In this document: positions 11,573 to 22,597 of the stretch, in pieces
Position numbering within the stretch: position 1 is the stretch's first letter
Layout of the letters: each line of letters opens with the position of its first letter
DNA from: Lolium rigidum
Lineage: Eukaryota; Streptophyta; Magnoliopsida; Poales; Poaceae
Length of the DNA: 64,000 bases
Direction: 5' to 3'
Assembly: GCF_022539505.1 (NCBI RefSeq)
Contig: NC_061514.1
Coordinates: forward strand, 244,826,124 to 244,890,123
Notes under the pieces: model-generated
The model's input: the letters and a program-made list of their open reading frames with translations, nothing else
What the model was told of the DNA's origin: nothing
Databases searched by the model: none
Translations under genes and position numbers: made by a program

Positions 11573-12156
11573 ATTCCCCCGGACTGAGAATCGACTTGTC
11601 CTCAAGGCGTGAAACCAGGGAACACCTTCCGGATGAATGTCGCGTCCACCCGGGTAGCTGACTCTTCCGGCAGGTTGATCCACTCGCACTAGCCATTGCA
11701 CCACCGGAACAAATATGTCGCCATCCTTGCGAGGAACCAGCTTGCGGTCCGAGTATTTTCTCTGGCCCAGCTTGGATGTTGCCTTGGTCATCAACCAGTG
11801 GCAGTGTAGGATTTGGTACAGCCATAGGACCATGGTGCTTTTTGAGCTGACTAATATGAAAGATTGGATGTAACTTGCACTTCTCAGGAAACAACAATTT
11901 GTAAGCCGTTTCGCCCATGCGTTCCAACGCACTCTAAATGGTCCATAGAATTTGGAGTGAACCTAATACACCGATGTATACTCAGCGTGGTATGTCTATA
12001 GGGTTGAACTCCGAGATAGGCCATATCACCAATTGCTAGCTCTCTCTCAGATCTATTTCTATCAGCATAGAGTTTCATGCGTTCCTGAGCTTGAAGCAGA
12101 TTATCATGGATTACTTGATTTGCCAGTTGCCTTCGCTGAATCATCACCACTGGATC
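11573..12156 (-). pseudogene. Gypsy A integrase C-terminus and chromo-like tail (degraded)
   Basis: The minus strand encodes the end of integrase (IQRRQLANQVIHDNLLQAQ; KLYADRNRSERELAIGD) and then the conserved LLFPEKCKLHPIFHISQLKK segment preceding a chromodomain in many plant gypsy elements. The frame shifts at least once around 11900-12000. It continues the integrase part located right of the small LTR element; the reading frame is consistent across that insertion. The last ~350 bp before the LTR are too degraded to read. Confidence 0.85.
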
Positions 12157-12512
12157 TGTTATAAAACCGCGCAAATAAAAGTGGATCAACAACGAACAAG
12201 AACACAGATTTTTACGTGGAAAACCCAAACGGGAAAAACCACGAAACGCACGGCGGCGCTCTCACTATAATTGGAGGAGTATTACAATACACGAGAGGAC
12301 AGACCCTCTACGTGCTATCAATATGGAGAAACTCTCTCTCTCATCTATTCTATGACTACCTGGGACTATATATAGGGGCAAACAACTCTCTTTCTTGGCG
12401 GACACGAAATAGAGTTGTACTGTGCTACGTCTAGCACGTTTGGTATGCCATAGTCCGTTAGGACTCCTTCCATAGTACAACAGGTAAACAGATTTCGGAA
12501 CACAATACAACA
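12157..12512 (-). repeat. 3' LTR of the small non-autonomous element
   Basis: Starts TGTTATAAAACC and ends AATACAACA on the plus strand, with a TATA-like stretch (TATATATAG near 12370). Nearly identical to 14278-14633. Confidence 0.93.
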
Positions 12513-14277
12513 AACTCCACCTTGAGCCGAAATCCCTTGCAACAGTCATAGATAGCATTCAACTCCTCAACTAAAGTCATCACAAATAAACCTTGTGCCT
12601 TGAAACGTCCGTAGGACTATTAAACTTCTCATGATGTCAAATTGAGCAAATCAATCTTGGGTCGTCCAGAAAACAACACAGCTGTCAACAAAGCAGACAT
12701 ATGAACCTGGGTATCCTTAAAACCCAGCAAAAATCTGAGTCTGTGCCACTGACCTCAAAGAAAAAGCTGAAATCTAGCTCAAACATCAAATGACATAAGT
12801 CATCATATCTCCTGTGGTGCTTGAACGAGCACATAGCTCATAGTGCAACATCTTTGTGCACATAACATTGTGAAGAACTCATCTCATGGAATCTGAACGT
12901 GCTACAAAACTGAAAGCACAAACCTCGGCAAACATACTCATGCAAGAGCATCTGGTACGAAGGGCATCACGTACACCAAAAACTGCCGACTTCAAATGGT
13001 TAATGGAAATCCATGACATGGTCAAAAACTGCCTTGTAGAACAATTGTCGGATGATGAAACCTCAAACATGCAATGAAGCTTCAACTCTGCAATAGACCC
13101 CTCTTGAAAGAGCAAAGACAACTGAATTGCAAACTTACAGTACTAAATGTTGTAGTATCTAGCAGAAAACAATCTCCTTCTTGCACCTCAAATAATCCTC
13201 ATCACGAACTTAAATAACAAAGCAAAACCTTCACATGCATAACAGCAAAAACTCGGAGAGCAAAGAGTATAATGCTGGCTACCAACAGGCATAAAAATTA
13301 CCTCCTCCATAACTTTTTTTTTCTGATAACTGAATTGTGTTCTTCATCAAATTGCAGCAACATAACATCTGAACTTGTATCCAACATATCTCCCGGCAGG
13401 CTACAATTCACCAAACTCCACCTTGAACGGAAAACCTTATTTCCAAAAACTATCCGGTGCATCTTCATAATTGGCTTGCGCCAACAACGCTCGCATCTCG
13501 ACTTGCCATAGTGAAAACCTTGTGTCATAATACAACAGCTGAACATCGTACTTCATGATATCCATGAGTCGATAAAACTGTGATCACAAAGTAGTACAAA
13601 TGAAAGAAAAACTCTATGCAGAATTACAGAGCAAAAACATAAACGGATAGCACCTGGTACTTCCTGGTGGACGGAACAATCAGAGGCAAAGGAAATCTGA
13701 ACTAGTACTCCCCTGGAGCTTCACGTAAACTAGCAGAATCTAATGTTGATACTTGCCTGGGAACTTGATCCATTAATTTGATGTGCTGCTTCCTCAACGT
13801 GTGCTTCAAAACAACTTGGTACTGCAGGGTGATTCACCCGCAGATTCTCGCACAGAATTGATACTGACTAGAGAACAGATAGCGGTGGATCAGAAGTTGT
13901 ACCGGCCATTGCACACGGACGGAAAACAGCAGGATAGGGCAGCTTGATGCGATAGCGACTCGCCAAATCGTTGCGGAAGAACGAATCGCCAAAGCCAATG
14001 CATGGGTTGCCGCCGCCGAAGTTGTATCGATCTCATAGATCTAATCTGACAAATCATAACCTCTAAAACTGCGTGACGCCGACAAGAAAAACTGCAAACA
14101 TCCAGATCTAATCTTGTAGACTGGATTTCACAAACCACAACGTGGCTATGATTGGGCGAAGCTGCATAAGACCGCAAGACTGCGGCCGATGATCCAAACA
14201 CGCGGTGCTGCCCCGGGAGCGCAGCGGAAAATACCCCGGGCAGCGAATCGATCTCAAGCCTAAGCTCTGATACCACT

Positions 14278-14633
14278 TGTTATAAAACCGCGCAAATAAA
14301 AGTAGATCAACAACGAACAAGAACACAGATTTTTACGTGGAAAACCCAAACGGGAAAAACCACGAAACGCACGGCGGCGCTCTCACTATAATTGGAGGAG
14401 TATTACAATACACGAGAGGACAGACCCTCTACGTGCTATCAATATGGAGAAACTCTCTCTCGCATCTATTCTATGACTACCTGGGACTATATATAGGCGC
14501 AAACAACTCTCTTTCTTGGCGGACACGAAATAGAGTTGTACTGTGCTACGTCTAGCACGTTTGGTATGCCATAGTCCGTTAGGACTCCTTCCATAGTACA
14601 ACAGGTAAACAGATTTCGGAACACAATACAACA
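14278..14633 (-). repeat. 5' LTR of the small non-autonomous element
   Basis: Pairs with 12157-12512. The primer-binding-site sequence lies immediately left of it, which sets the element's orientation as minus. Confidence 0.93.
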
Positions 14634-14638
14634 GGATC

Positions 14639-15186
14639 TTCTACTTCATCTTCAACAAGGAACATTTCGGCCACTTGTGGAGGTTTAAACCCATATAGTG
14701 CTTGAAAGGGTGTCATTTTGAGGGATGTGTGGAAGCTTGTATTATACCACCATTGACAGCCAAGAGTGCCATTTCTTAGGTTGTGCAAAGGCCATGCATC
14801 TCAGATAATTTTCAAGGCATTGATTCACCCTCTCTGTCTGTCCGTCCGTTGTGGATGGTAAGAGATGCTCATGCGTAGTTTAACCCCAATGCCTTAAACA
14901 AATCTTGCCAGAGGTGACTAGTAAATATCTTGTCACGGTCAGTCACTATGATAGTAGGTAGTCCATGCAGCTTAAATATGTTGTCAATGGAAGCTTTAGC
15001 TACTGTCCTGGCATTGATTGGATGTTTCATTGCAATGAAATGAGCAAACTTGGTGAATCTATCCACTACTACTAGAATCATGTTTTTGTGGTCAGATGTA
15101 GGCAAGCCCTCTACAAAATCCATAGTGATATGTGTCCAAGCAAAAACAAGAACATGTAGGGGTTGTAATTTACCGGGGTATTTCAC
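14639..15186 (-). pseudogene. Gypsy A integrase core (frameshifted)
   Basis: 15186-14869 reads a typical integrase core: THITMDFVEGLP (first catalytic Asp), DRFTKFAHF and HGLPTIIVTDRD (second Asp). After a frame change near 14868 the minus strand continues with YHPQRTDGQTERVN, which holds the catalytic Glu, then [21 protein letters not shown] (14788 onward). The rest lies left of the nested small LTR element. The enzyme would insert the cDNA copy into the host chromosome; this copy is broken. Confidence 0.9.
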
Positions 15187-15228
15187 ATGCTCGATCTGCT
15201 TTGTTTATTTGGCACACATGACATTTTT

Positions 15229-16086
15229 TTATGAACTCCATGACTTCTTTCTCATGCCCTGCCAGAAAAAGATCAACTGAAGACGGTGGTATGTTGCTCG
15301 TTCACCAGAATGGCCGCCTAGTTCAGTCGTGTGAAATGTTGATATCAGTTGTTGTCGCATTTGCGCTGAGTTACGAATGACAATCTTGTTTTGGAATCTC
15401 AATATGCCCTTGATTAGTGTATACTCGGGGTGTGAAGCAGGATTTACTGTGATGGATGTTATCTTCTTTTTGCAATCCTCATCAGTTGCATAAGTTGATA
15501 CCACATCAGTGATCCAAGCTGGCACAGCAGAAGTAGTAAACATGGCCATCAGGTTATATTTTACTCTTGACAATGCGTCAGCCGCTCTGTTTTCTCTTCC
15601 CTTTTTATATTCTACGGTGTAGTTGTAGCCAAGCAGTTTGATGAGTAGTTTATGTTGTACTCTTTCTGTAAGCTTCTGTTCTTGAATATATTTCAAGCTT
15701 TGTTGATCCGTTCTGATGATCACGGAAGAAGCAGCAAAGTAATGTCTCCATTTTTTTAGTGCTTCGATTATTGCTAAGGCCTCTTTGTCATAGGTGGAAT
15801 AAGCTGCTGCTTTAGGTCCAATAGCTTTGCTCATGAATGATATAGGCTGTCCATTTTGCATGAGAACTACCCCTATGCCTTGTCCACTAGCATCAGCCTC
15901 CAATACAAAAGGCGCTGAAAAGTTTCGCATAGCCAGTACTGGTGCTACCGTCATTTTATTTTTTGATAGTTTGGAAGGCTTGCTCTTGACTGTTAGTCCA
16001 CAAGAATGCATCCTTTTTGAGAGCATCAAACATATGTCGGAAAATGATTCCATATCATGCGATGAATCGTCTGTAGTACCCAGCAA
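15229..16086 (-). pseudogene. Gypsy A RNase H and integrase zinc-binding region
   Basis: Open for 285 codons on the minus strand. EADASGQGIGVVLMQ and YSTYDKEALAIIEALKKWRHY are the RNase H signature of Ty3/gypsy elements, and RTDQQSLKYIQEQKL and KGRENRAADALSR follow in the usual order. Near the end HTTELGGHSGERATYHRL starts the HHCC zinc-binding domain of integrase. It follows the reverse transcriptase after a ~150-bp degraded gap that changes frame. Confidence 0.92.
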
Positions 16087-16240
16087 GCCCTAAGAAGCTT
16101 CTTAGTTCAGTCACATTTTTGGGGGTAGGCCATTTAACCACAGCTTCTACATTGAGTGGATCCGTAGCAACTCCATTGCCACTTATAATATGCCCCAAGT
16201 ACTCAACTTGCAATTGGCAAAAGCTACATTTCTCCTTCTT

Positions 16241-16876
16241 TCATGTGAGCTTGTTGTCCCTTAGGATTTGCAATATGGTAGATAAGTGGTTGATATGATC
16301 CTCTTTATTTTTGCTGTAGATGAGAATATCATCAAAGAATACTAATGCAAATTTTCCTAAGACTGGAGCCAACAGCTTGTTTATCAGTGCTTGAAAAGTT
16401 GCAGGAGCATTAGTCAAGCCAAAAGGCATAACTAAGTACTCATAGTGTCCCAAATGTGTATTAAAAGCTGTTTTTGGGATATCCTCGGGCTTCATTCGTA
16501 TTTGGTGGTACCCACTCTTCAAATCAATCTTTGAAAATATTTTTGCTCCGTATAACTCATCAAGGATGTCTTCTATGACAGGTATGGGAAATTTATTCTT
16601 CACTGTTTGTGCATTGAGCTTACGGAAATCGTTGACAAGTCTCCAAGTAGTATCTTTTTTCTTTACCATCAGAGCTGGTGATGAGTATGGACTGATACTA
16701 TTCTGGATCACTTGGTTGTGTAACATCTTAGCAATTATTAACTCCATTGCATTCTTTTGATGGTGTGGCAGGCGATAAGAACGTTGATTGACAACCTTCG
16801 CATCGTGTACTAGGTTGATGGCATGATCACGATCACGAGCCGGTGGCAGCTCCCGGGATTCTCGCAAATACATCAC
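16241..16876 (-). pseudogene. Gypsy A reverse transcriptase domain
   Basis: 211 codons open on the minus strand. Recognisable blocks in order: LPHHQKNAMELIIAKML, WRLVNDFRKLNAQT, FSKIDLKSGYHQIRM, MPFGLTNAPATFQALIN and the catalytic FFDDILIYSK. This is the canonical Ty3/gypsy order. It is separated by frame changes from the protease on one side and RNase H on the other, so the polyprotein is no longer continuous. Confidence 0.95.
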
Positions 16877-17058
16877 CGTAAGCTCGTAGGACTCGGTAAC
16901 GTAAATGTTGGAGTTGTAGTTTGCACTTGTTGTTCAACTAGAATTTTGTTGATGAACACCATTGCGCCACAAATTTTTTCCTCTTGCAATATGTTCAAAT
17001 TCTCGGTCTCCTTGATTGTGTTCGAGCAGGGAAGAGATTCATCCCAAAAAGTGACCAC

Positions 17059-17445
17059 TTATTTATCACCCTCTGTTGTAATGTTCATGAACATTTTCTT
17101 GTAATCGAGGGTGACTGGGCTGTGGTGTTTAATCCAATCTGTGCCCAATATCATGTCGTAGCCTTTTAACTGCAGTATTTTGAAGTCAAATTTGGGTGGT
17201 TGTTCCTGAATAGTGAATGCACACTGTAGAGCTTTGAACTCAGAGTACAGTGTCCCACCATTAGCTACAAGGACTTTGACCTTTTTGTGTGGTATGAGTG
17301 AACATTTGGCTTTAGTTGCTAACTGTGGAGTCATGAATGTAGTTGTGCTACCTGAATCGATAAGTGCAGTCGCCACTATTGATCCCAGTTTTGCTGTTAT
17401 TGTAAAGGTATAGTGTTCCTTGTCAGTACCTTGCACAGCATGCAT
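17059..17445 (-). pseudogene. Gypsy A aspartic protease domain
   Basis: 128 codons on the minus strand with the retroviral-type active site LIDSGSTTTFM, a second hydrophobic strand region (KVKVLVANGG) and GYDMILGTDWIKHHSPVTLDY, the flap and end motif seen in gypsy proteases. It lies between gag and reverse transcriptase as expected. Confidence 0.93.
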
Positions 17446-17508
17446 GGAGATTTTCGCTTCAGGTTTTGGAGGAATTGGTTGTCTTTCCTATTCTTCCTCT
17501 GGATCATA

Positions 17509-18828
17509 TTATGTGATATAAATTATCTCAGCGGCTTCATCAGCTTCTGCTTGTATGGCTTGCACTTGTGCTTTGATGTTCATTCTGCACACTTGTTTGT
17601 GGCCAGGGAACCATGGCTCACGACACTTGTAGCAAAGCTTTTTCAATTTAGCTTCTTGTATGATAGTTGCTGGTGTTGTAGCCGGCACCATTGGTTTTAC
17701 AGGTTGTTCCAAGTACACTGGTCTACGACTCTGGTATTGTTGTGGTTGGTACACTGGTTTTCTCGGAGGCATTGAATTTTCAATTCTTCTAGCCATCCAC
17801 ATGGCATATTGCATATTGCTTGGCTTGTGACATTGCAGGTGACTCTGAATGTAATCAATGAGTCCAGATATAAAACAATTCACATAGTAATCATTTGGTA
17901 AACTAGGATTGTCTCTGCGGACTAGATTTAGTAGCCGTTCAAATTCTTCAATGTACTCATTAACCGAGCCTTTCTGTGTCAATGCATGGAATGCCTTGAC
18001 ATTGTCACATGCATAATTTTCAGCAAAACGATCTGTGATATAGGTGCAGAATTTATACCATGGTAAATTGCTTGATGTATGGCCCGTTCCACGCCACCAC
18101 TGCACAACTTTTCCTGTCAAATAAGATACATCAAACTATGTTCTTTGTTCAGTAGGTGTTCTTACAGCATTAAAGTACTGCTCAACCTGTTGGATCCATG
18201 AATCAGCATCAGTTCCATTGAACTTAGGTGAATTGATTTTGCAGCTTTGGCCATTGGTGTCGTTCTCCTCGTTTCTGGAACATCCACTGCTTTTTCTTTG
18301 TTAATTCTCTGTACCTCAAAATGTTCCTCCTCATGCCTATGTTGTTCTTTGTTTTGATGCCAGTTAGCAACTTGATCTTCAGGCTTGTACGAAGCATTTG
18401 GGTGCCTATATGTGGCCTTGGGAGTGCTGTCAAGGTTCAATTCTCTTCCTTTGTGATCACAGAGTCGGCTAGAGCCAGCAGGAGCAGTCTGTGGTCTTGC
18501 TTGTTTGGTCGGTGCTAAGTTTGCATCATCTTCTGCCACTCCTTTCAGTGGTAACCGAACACTCGCTACCATGACCGGAAGGTAGATCTTTGCCCGGCGT
18601 CTCTTCTACTTCCACTTCTGTTTGTGTTGCAAAGAACTTGGCAAAGTTGTTGTTGATAGACTCAAAGTTTGTTTGCAAAGATTGGAAATTTACTGCACAA
18701 GACTGGGAAAATTCATGGAACTCCTTTCTATCTTCTTCTTTGTCCCTTTGCAGCTGAAGGATGTCGCACTGCATAGCCTTGAATTTGAGACCCTCAGTAC
18801 TTTCTGAGTCAGATGGCTTCCCCATGGT
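17509..18828 (-). pseudogene. Gypsy A gag (frameshifted)
   Basis: Begins near 18825 with a coiled-coil-like N-terminus (MGKPSDSESTEG...), shifts frame around 18550-18570 and 18200-18240, and continues from 18120 with the gag core (WWRGTGHTSSNLPWYKF, FAENYACDNVKAF) and a single zinc knuckle CYKCREPWFPGHKQVC (near 17600). The protein would form the virus-like particle. An in-frame stop lies near 18135. Confidence 0.9.
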
Positions 18829-19166
18829 TCAAGAAGGATTGACACCGTTGCAGAGTACAACGACACCGTCAAGAACAATTCTACCGCTGCCAAATCCGAC
18901 GCCAACGCCGCCCGCCGCCGGAAGACACACGAGCAAAGGAATCGAGAACGGGATTTGACACCACAGAAAGGATCTGTGGAAACCGGAGATTACCTCAAGC
19001 CTGTGTCCGAATTGGTGCCGCCGCCGCCAAGTCGCTTCCAGATCGTGGTCCACCGCCGCCGAACCCCCACCAGAAGCAGGTCTACCGCCTCCACAGCGCC
19101 GCCTAACTCCTTCGACTGCCACCAAGATCCATCTACCGCCAAGAACCGTTTGAATCTGATACCACT

Positions 19167-19496
19167 TGATAGACTATGCTACTACTAGATCACTCAGGAA
19201 TGAACACACACATGGATTTCAGTATTTGGCTGGGGAATTACACACCCACAGCTATGCCTTCTTGATTGGAAAGTGTTGGAGCTACAAGAGGCACGAGCCA
19301 GCCGGAACACGGCGGCGAGGGGAATTAACCCGAATGCAAAAAGATGGGGAGCGCAGCCCCAGATCCTAGGCCTTATGGCCGGTACAGGCAGAAGACGATA
19401 AAACAGTAAAGGTACTTTAGATGGGAGCCATCCGATGCTTGATCGACGGCTCTGGTAGCTTCTGACTAGTCTTCAGCAATGGAGTAGTGCTTGACA
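19167..19496 (-). repeat. 5' LTR of gypsy A (330 bp)
   Basis: Starts TGATAG and ends TTGACA on the plus strand. It matches the left LTR once the LINE is removed. Target duplication GTCCT follows at 19497-19501 and the primer site lies just left of it. Confidence 0.95.
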
Positions 19497-19501
19497 GTCC
19501 T

Positions 19502-20383
19502 CGTCATGTGGCTCAGCATAGATGTTGTATCCACAAACGAGGACAAAAACTACGGCATTTGGGACGCGTTTGGCTTGGCTTGCATATGGGAAGAAAAGAA
19601 AAGTTCGTTTGGTGGCTCGAAAGGTCTCCACGTTATGACCCGCACCTCCGGACCAGATCCGGGAGGAATGGCCAAATTGGCCATTTTCTGCGAGCCTCTC
19701 ATCCAAAATCGACAACGCGGCGTTCCCGCATAGCCATCGATGGGAGATGGCGCGAGCTCGCGCGGCATGTCGAAAAAGCGGCGGCACAAATTCGGTCACC
19801 GCCGAAATTTCATCATCATATTTAGGTGATTTAGGGGCGGCTCTGTCGTCCCGAAATTCAACCCCCCCCCACCCCGCCATTTTGAGCTCCTCCACCCTTC
19901 AAGGTGTAGTGACATGGTCGTCTCTTTGTCAACCGATTAGGTCCACAAGGCTGTGGCGGCGGCAACCAAGCACAACGTGTTGGCTTCTTCCTTTGCACCG
20001 ATCCTTCCACTGGTTGTAAGCATCTCAACCCCTACCTTTAGGTCGGATCGAACTTAGTGGTACATAGGGGTAGATCAGATAGCCTTGTTTGTAGGTGATC
20101 ACTTCTATGACACTGGCCCTTCCTAGATATCTGTCAAACATTGTGACGCTGGTTCTTCTTGGATATCCATCGAGCACGAAGGCGATTGTGCTGCCTGCTT
20201 CTGTGCCAGGGTCTCCCTCTTCCCCGATCTTTGTGCTACATGTTGTTTCTCTCATAGTAAGAAGCCTTGGTCTTTCTTGTTCTAGCTTACATCTGCATGG
20301 TTGTGGTTTTCCAATATTGTACAATGTTTAGCAATGTTCTTCATAACGTATTGTAGGCGATCATACATATTAGCTCTCCCGAT
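19502..20383. other. Continuation of the gypsy A target, then unassigned sequence
   Basis: The first ~70 bp may continue gene G (see 7263-7586). The rest, up to a poly-C run at 19861-19870 and on to 20383, has overlapping open frames on both strands (for example 19473-19895 minus and 19487-19825 plus) but none shows a recognisable domain or consistent start. I see no supportable gene. Confidence 0.5.
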
Positions 20384-20821
20384 ATGTTAACTCCCTCAAT
20401 AAAAAACAATGGCATGTCCTCAAATGAGCATGCTCCTTATGTACATGACGAATCATTGTATACACGCAAGGCTAGAATGGTTTGGGAACCTAATTTGTTC
20501 GAGTTTATCATAAACCATTTGGTTGACCTCGTGAAAAGCGACGTCTACTTTAACAAAGCCTTCAAAGAGCATCATATGAAGAAGGTTGCCAATGATGTTC
20601 TTGATTTCACTAGCATCGTTGTGAGCGCTCTTCAGATCCACAACCGCATGAGGAAGTGGAGGAACATGTGGATCCTCATTAACATGATGAAAACTAAAGA
20701 CACGCTCAAATGGAGCAAAGGCAACACTTGCTATGTGTTTGAAGATGAGGACAACCTGCATGACCACCTGAAGATAATATGGCTTAATGATTCTTCTTTG
20801 TTGTTCTTTCGTGCATGTTGA
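20384..20821 (+). CDS. Myb/SANT-like domain protein fragment
   Basis: 145 codons. Residues ~28-125 (ARMVWEPNLFEFIINHLVDLVK, FKEHHMKKVANDVLDFTSIVVSALQIHNRMRKWRNMW) match the pattern of the plant Myb/SANT-like domain: a short N-terminal Trp segment and a final helix with a KWR.xW motif. Such proteins are encoded by PIF/Harbinger-type transposons (as ORF1, which helps the transposase bind DNA) and by many transposon-derived plant genes. The usual C-terminal part is missing and I find no Harbinger transposase nearby, so this is probably a decayed transposon gene. Assignment is from pattern recall. Confidence 0.55.
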   Translation: MLTPSIKNNGMSSNEHAPYVHDESLYTRKARMVWEPNLFEFIINHLVDLVKSDVYFNKAFKEHHMKKVANDVLDFTSIVVSALQIHNRMRKWRNMWILINMMKTKDTLKWSKGNTCYVFEDEDNLHDHLKIIWLNDSSLLFFRAC

Positions 20822-20833
20822 TATGCCCTGCCA

Positions 20834-21130
20834 CTAGTTCCATGTAAATTGCAGAACAACCCGAAGCACCTTGAGTTTCTGAAGAGTCTGATTATCAACT
20901 AAGCTCAGATGAAGATAATCTTCACGCCCAGGTTTGTCAGAAAGGAGTAGCTCTACCAACCACACTTTCTCATCAATACACTCAACTTCATTGCTGACAA
21001 TTAATTTGAGTGTGTTGAATACTGTAGGCTGCAACCATGGGAGAGGAGGACATGGCTTAGGACCTGGCTTCGCAAGAAGTTTGCTTAGGGCTACTGCTTT
21101 GTTCTTCATCATCATGTCGATTGTGGTCAT
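20834..21130 (-). CDS. Unrecognised 98-codon reading frame
   Basis: Leu/Lys-rich minus-strand frame (MTTIDMMMKNKAVALSKLLAKPGPKPCPPLPWLQPTV start). No domain recognised. The composition is protein-like (IVSNEVECIDEKVWLVELLLSDKPGREDYLHLSL), so it may be the last exon of a gene or a captured gene fragment, but no splice partners or second copy support it. Low confidence. Confidence 0.25.
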   Translation of the reverse strand: MTTIDMMMKNKAVALSKLLAKPGPKPCPPLPWLQPTVFNTLKLIVSNEVECIDEKVWLVELLLSDKPGREDYLHLSLVDNQTLQKLKVLRVVLQFTWN

Positions 21131-22514
21131 TATCTTCTAGAAAGATCATGTATATTTTGAGAGGTGGTTTCATATCCTCCATTAGCAAGGACTTGATTGA
21201 ACCCGATCCTAGGTTTGTAATGATAAACTTGTTCAAGATGGTATATATGCTAACCCTCGTGTGATGAACTAACGATGCATAATGAAGTATAGTAGCTTTA
21301 ATTGTGATGCATCTCCTAGTAGGGTAACTATATAATGTATATTACCAACGCCTTTTGATGAACTAAATTTTACTAAATGTGTTCTTATTTGGTCAGCACT
21401 TCTAGGTAACCTCACCACTCGAATGGAAGATGTTACCATATCAGACTCATGTGTGCAGGAAAACTAGGGTTGCGCTGCACCATCAGGGCTAAAAGTCATG
21501 TGTACAACGAACCAAATAGTGGGGGCAACGTTCTCTCTCCTGTGCAAAAAACGCCTTCGAGCAACCAAATGAAGCGCTAAAAGTATCTCGTGGCTCGTTT
21601 GCAACGGGCAAACACCCATGGAGCATGCGCCCACGGAGCCTATGATGCCTGGGTTCATGCGAACAATGACAGAGTTATTGCGGTACTTTATTTATATAAG
21701 TTCGTTCCTTGGAAGCTTTGCAAACGGCAATCACACAACCCCGCAACCGCGTTGTCACAGGCGTAGCCACGTTCACACCCAAACCGTGGTTTGTAAATAG
21801 CCTATTTTATAAATTACTAAAATGGTAATGGTTTGAGAGTTTGAAGTAACTAAAGGCAAAGTAAATAATAAAATTAAACTAAAGCAAGAGAGTGTGTTTG
21901 TGGTATGGTTGAGGGATTCTCAAGGAGTGTAAGTTCCACCCTAGTATTGGCATTACTTATGATTAGGATGAACCAATATATTTCATTTATGTCATGTGTG
22001 GAAAGAGCTCCATGATAAGACGCGCCTAAAAACCCATCGATCATCGCATCTCTAAATAACCACATCAACTACTCTTCTGCAAACCACATATTGATTACCA
22101 CAATTAAGGGTTTCCCCATAGTTATCGATAGAACTTAGTGAATCTCTCTTTATCCCCCTCTTCCATATGGTAAAGTGTAGTACGGTAATGTCACTTCTCG
22201 TCGGACATTTTATCATCCTTCCAAGGGTAGTTCCCTATATAGTCCACAAGGCAAATATTATGTGGTGCACTTCACATAACATCAAGAGAGAGAACTGACA
22301 AATAATTAATAAATCAAAGTTATCATTTATTTTCATTTTACATCATAATGTTACTAGGGTTTCTCTATCTCCCCAAGAACAAAGGAACTACTCATACCTG
22401 AAGAGGATCAATATCATGAAAATACTATGGATTGAATATGAGGGTACAATTGTATACACGTGTGAATCCTAATAGAGTTCGGATCACAACCAAGTAGACA
22501 AAGGGTATCAGCGA
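21131..22514. other. AT-rich sequence without a gene
   Basis: No credible coding sequence on either strand. Composition and the run of short A/T tracts resemble the non-coding part of an old retrotransposon. It leads directly into the microsatellite. Confidence 0.5.
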
Positions 22515-22518
22515 TGGA

Positions 22519-22593
<75 letters not shown>
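22519..22593. repeat. (GAT)25 microsatellite
   Basis: Uninterrupted trinucleotide array of about 25 units. Read on the plus strand as ATG it produces a spurious poly-Met reading frame. The tract lies just left of the segment shared with 1951 onward. Confidence 0.97.

Positions 22594-22597
<4 letters not shown>

Larger units (their letters stand above)
12157..14633 (-). mobile_element. Small non-autonomous LTR retrotransposon (TRIM/LARD-like)
   Basis: Two 356-bp LTRs (12157-12512 and 14278-14633) enclose 1765 bp with no recognisable protein. GGATC flanks both ends (12152-12156 and 14634-14638). On the minus strand the 5' LTR (right) is followed by TGGTATCAGAGC, a perfect initiator-tRNA-Met primer site (about 14264-14275), and the internal region ends in a purine-rich tract beside the left LTR. 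I count about three differences between the LTRs, so the insertion is young. With no gag or pol it must have used enzymes from another element. It interrupts the integrase of gypsy A. Confidence 0.93.
7587..19496 (-). mobile_element. Ty3/gypsy LTR retrotransposon A, with nested LINE and small LTR element
   Basis: Two ~330-bp LTRs (7587-7645 plus 11301-11572 on the left; 19167-19496 on the right) bound gag, protease, reverse transcriptase, RNase H, integrase and a chromo-like tail on the minus strand. Both outer flanks carry GTCCT (7582-7586 and 19497-19501), so this is one insertion. Next to the right (5') LTR a TGGTATCAGATTC motif (minus strand, about 19152-19164) matches an initiator-tRNA-Met primer site. 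Next to the left LTR is a purine tract (GTCCGGGGGAAT on the minus strand). Pol gene order is PR-RT-RH-IN, diagnostic for gypsy. Frameshifts and the two nested insertions make it inactive. Confidence 0.95.
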
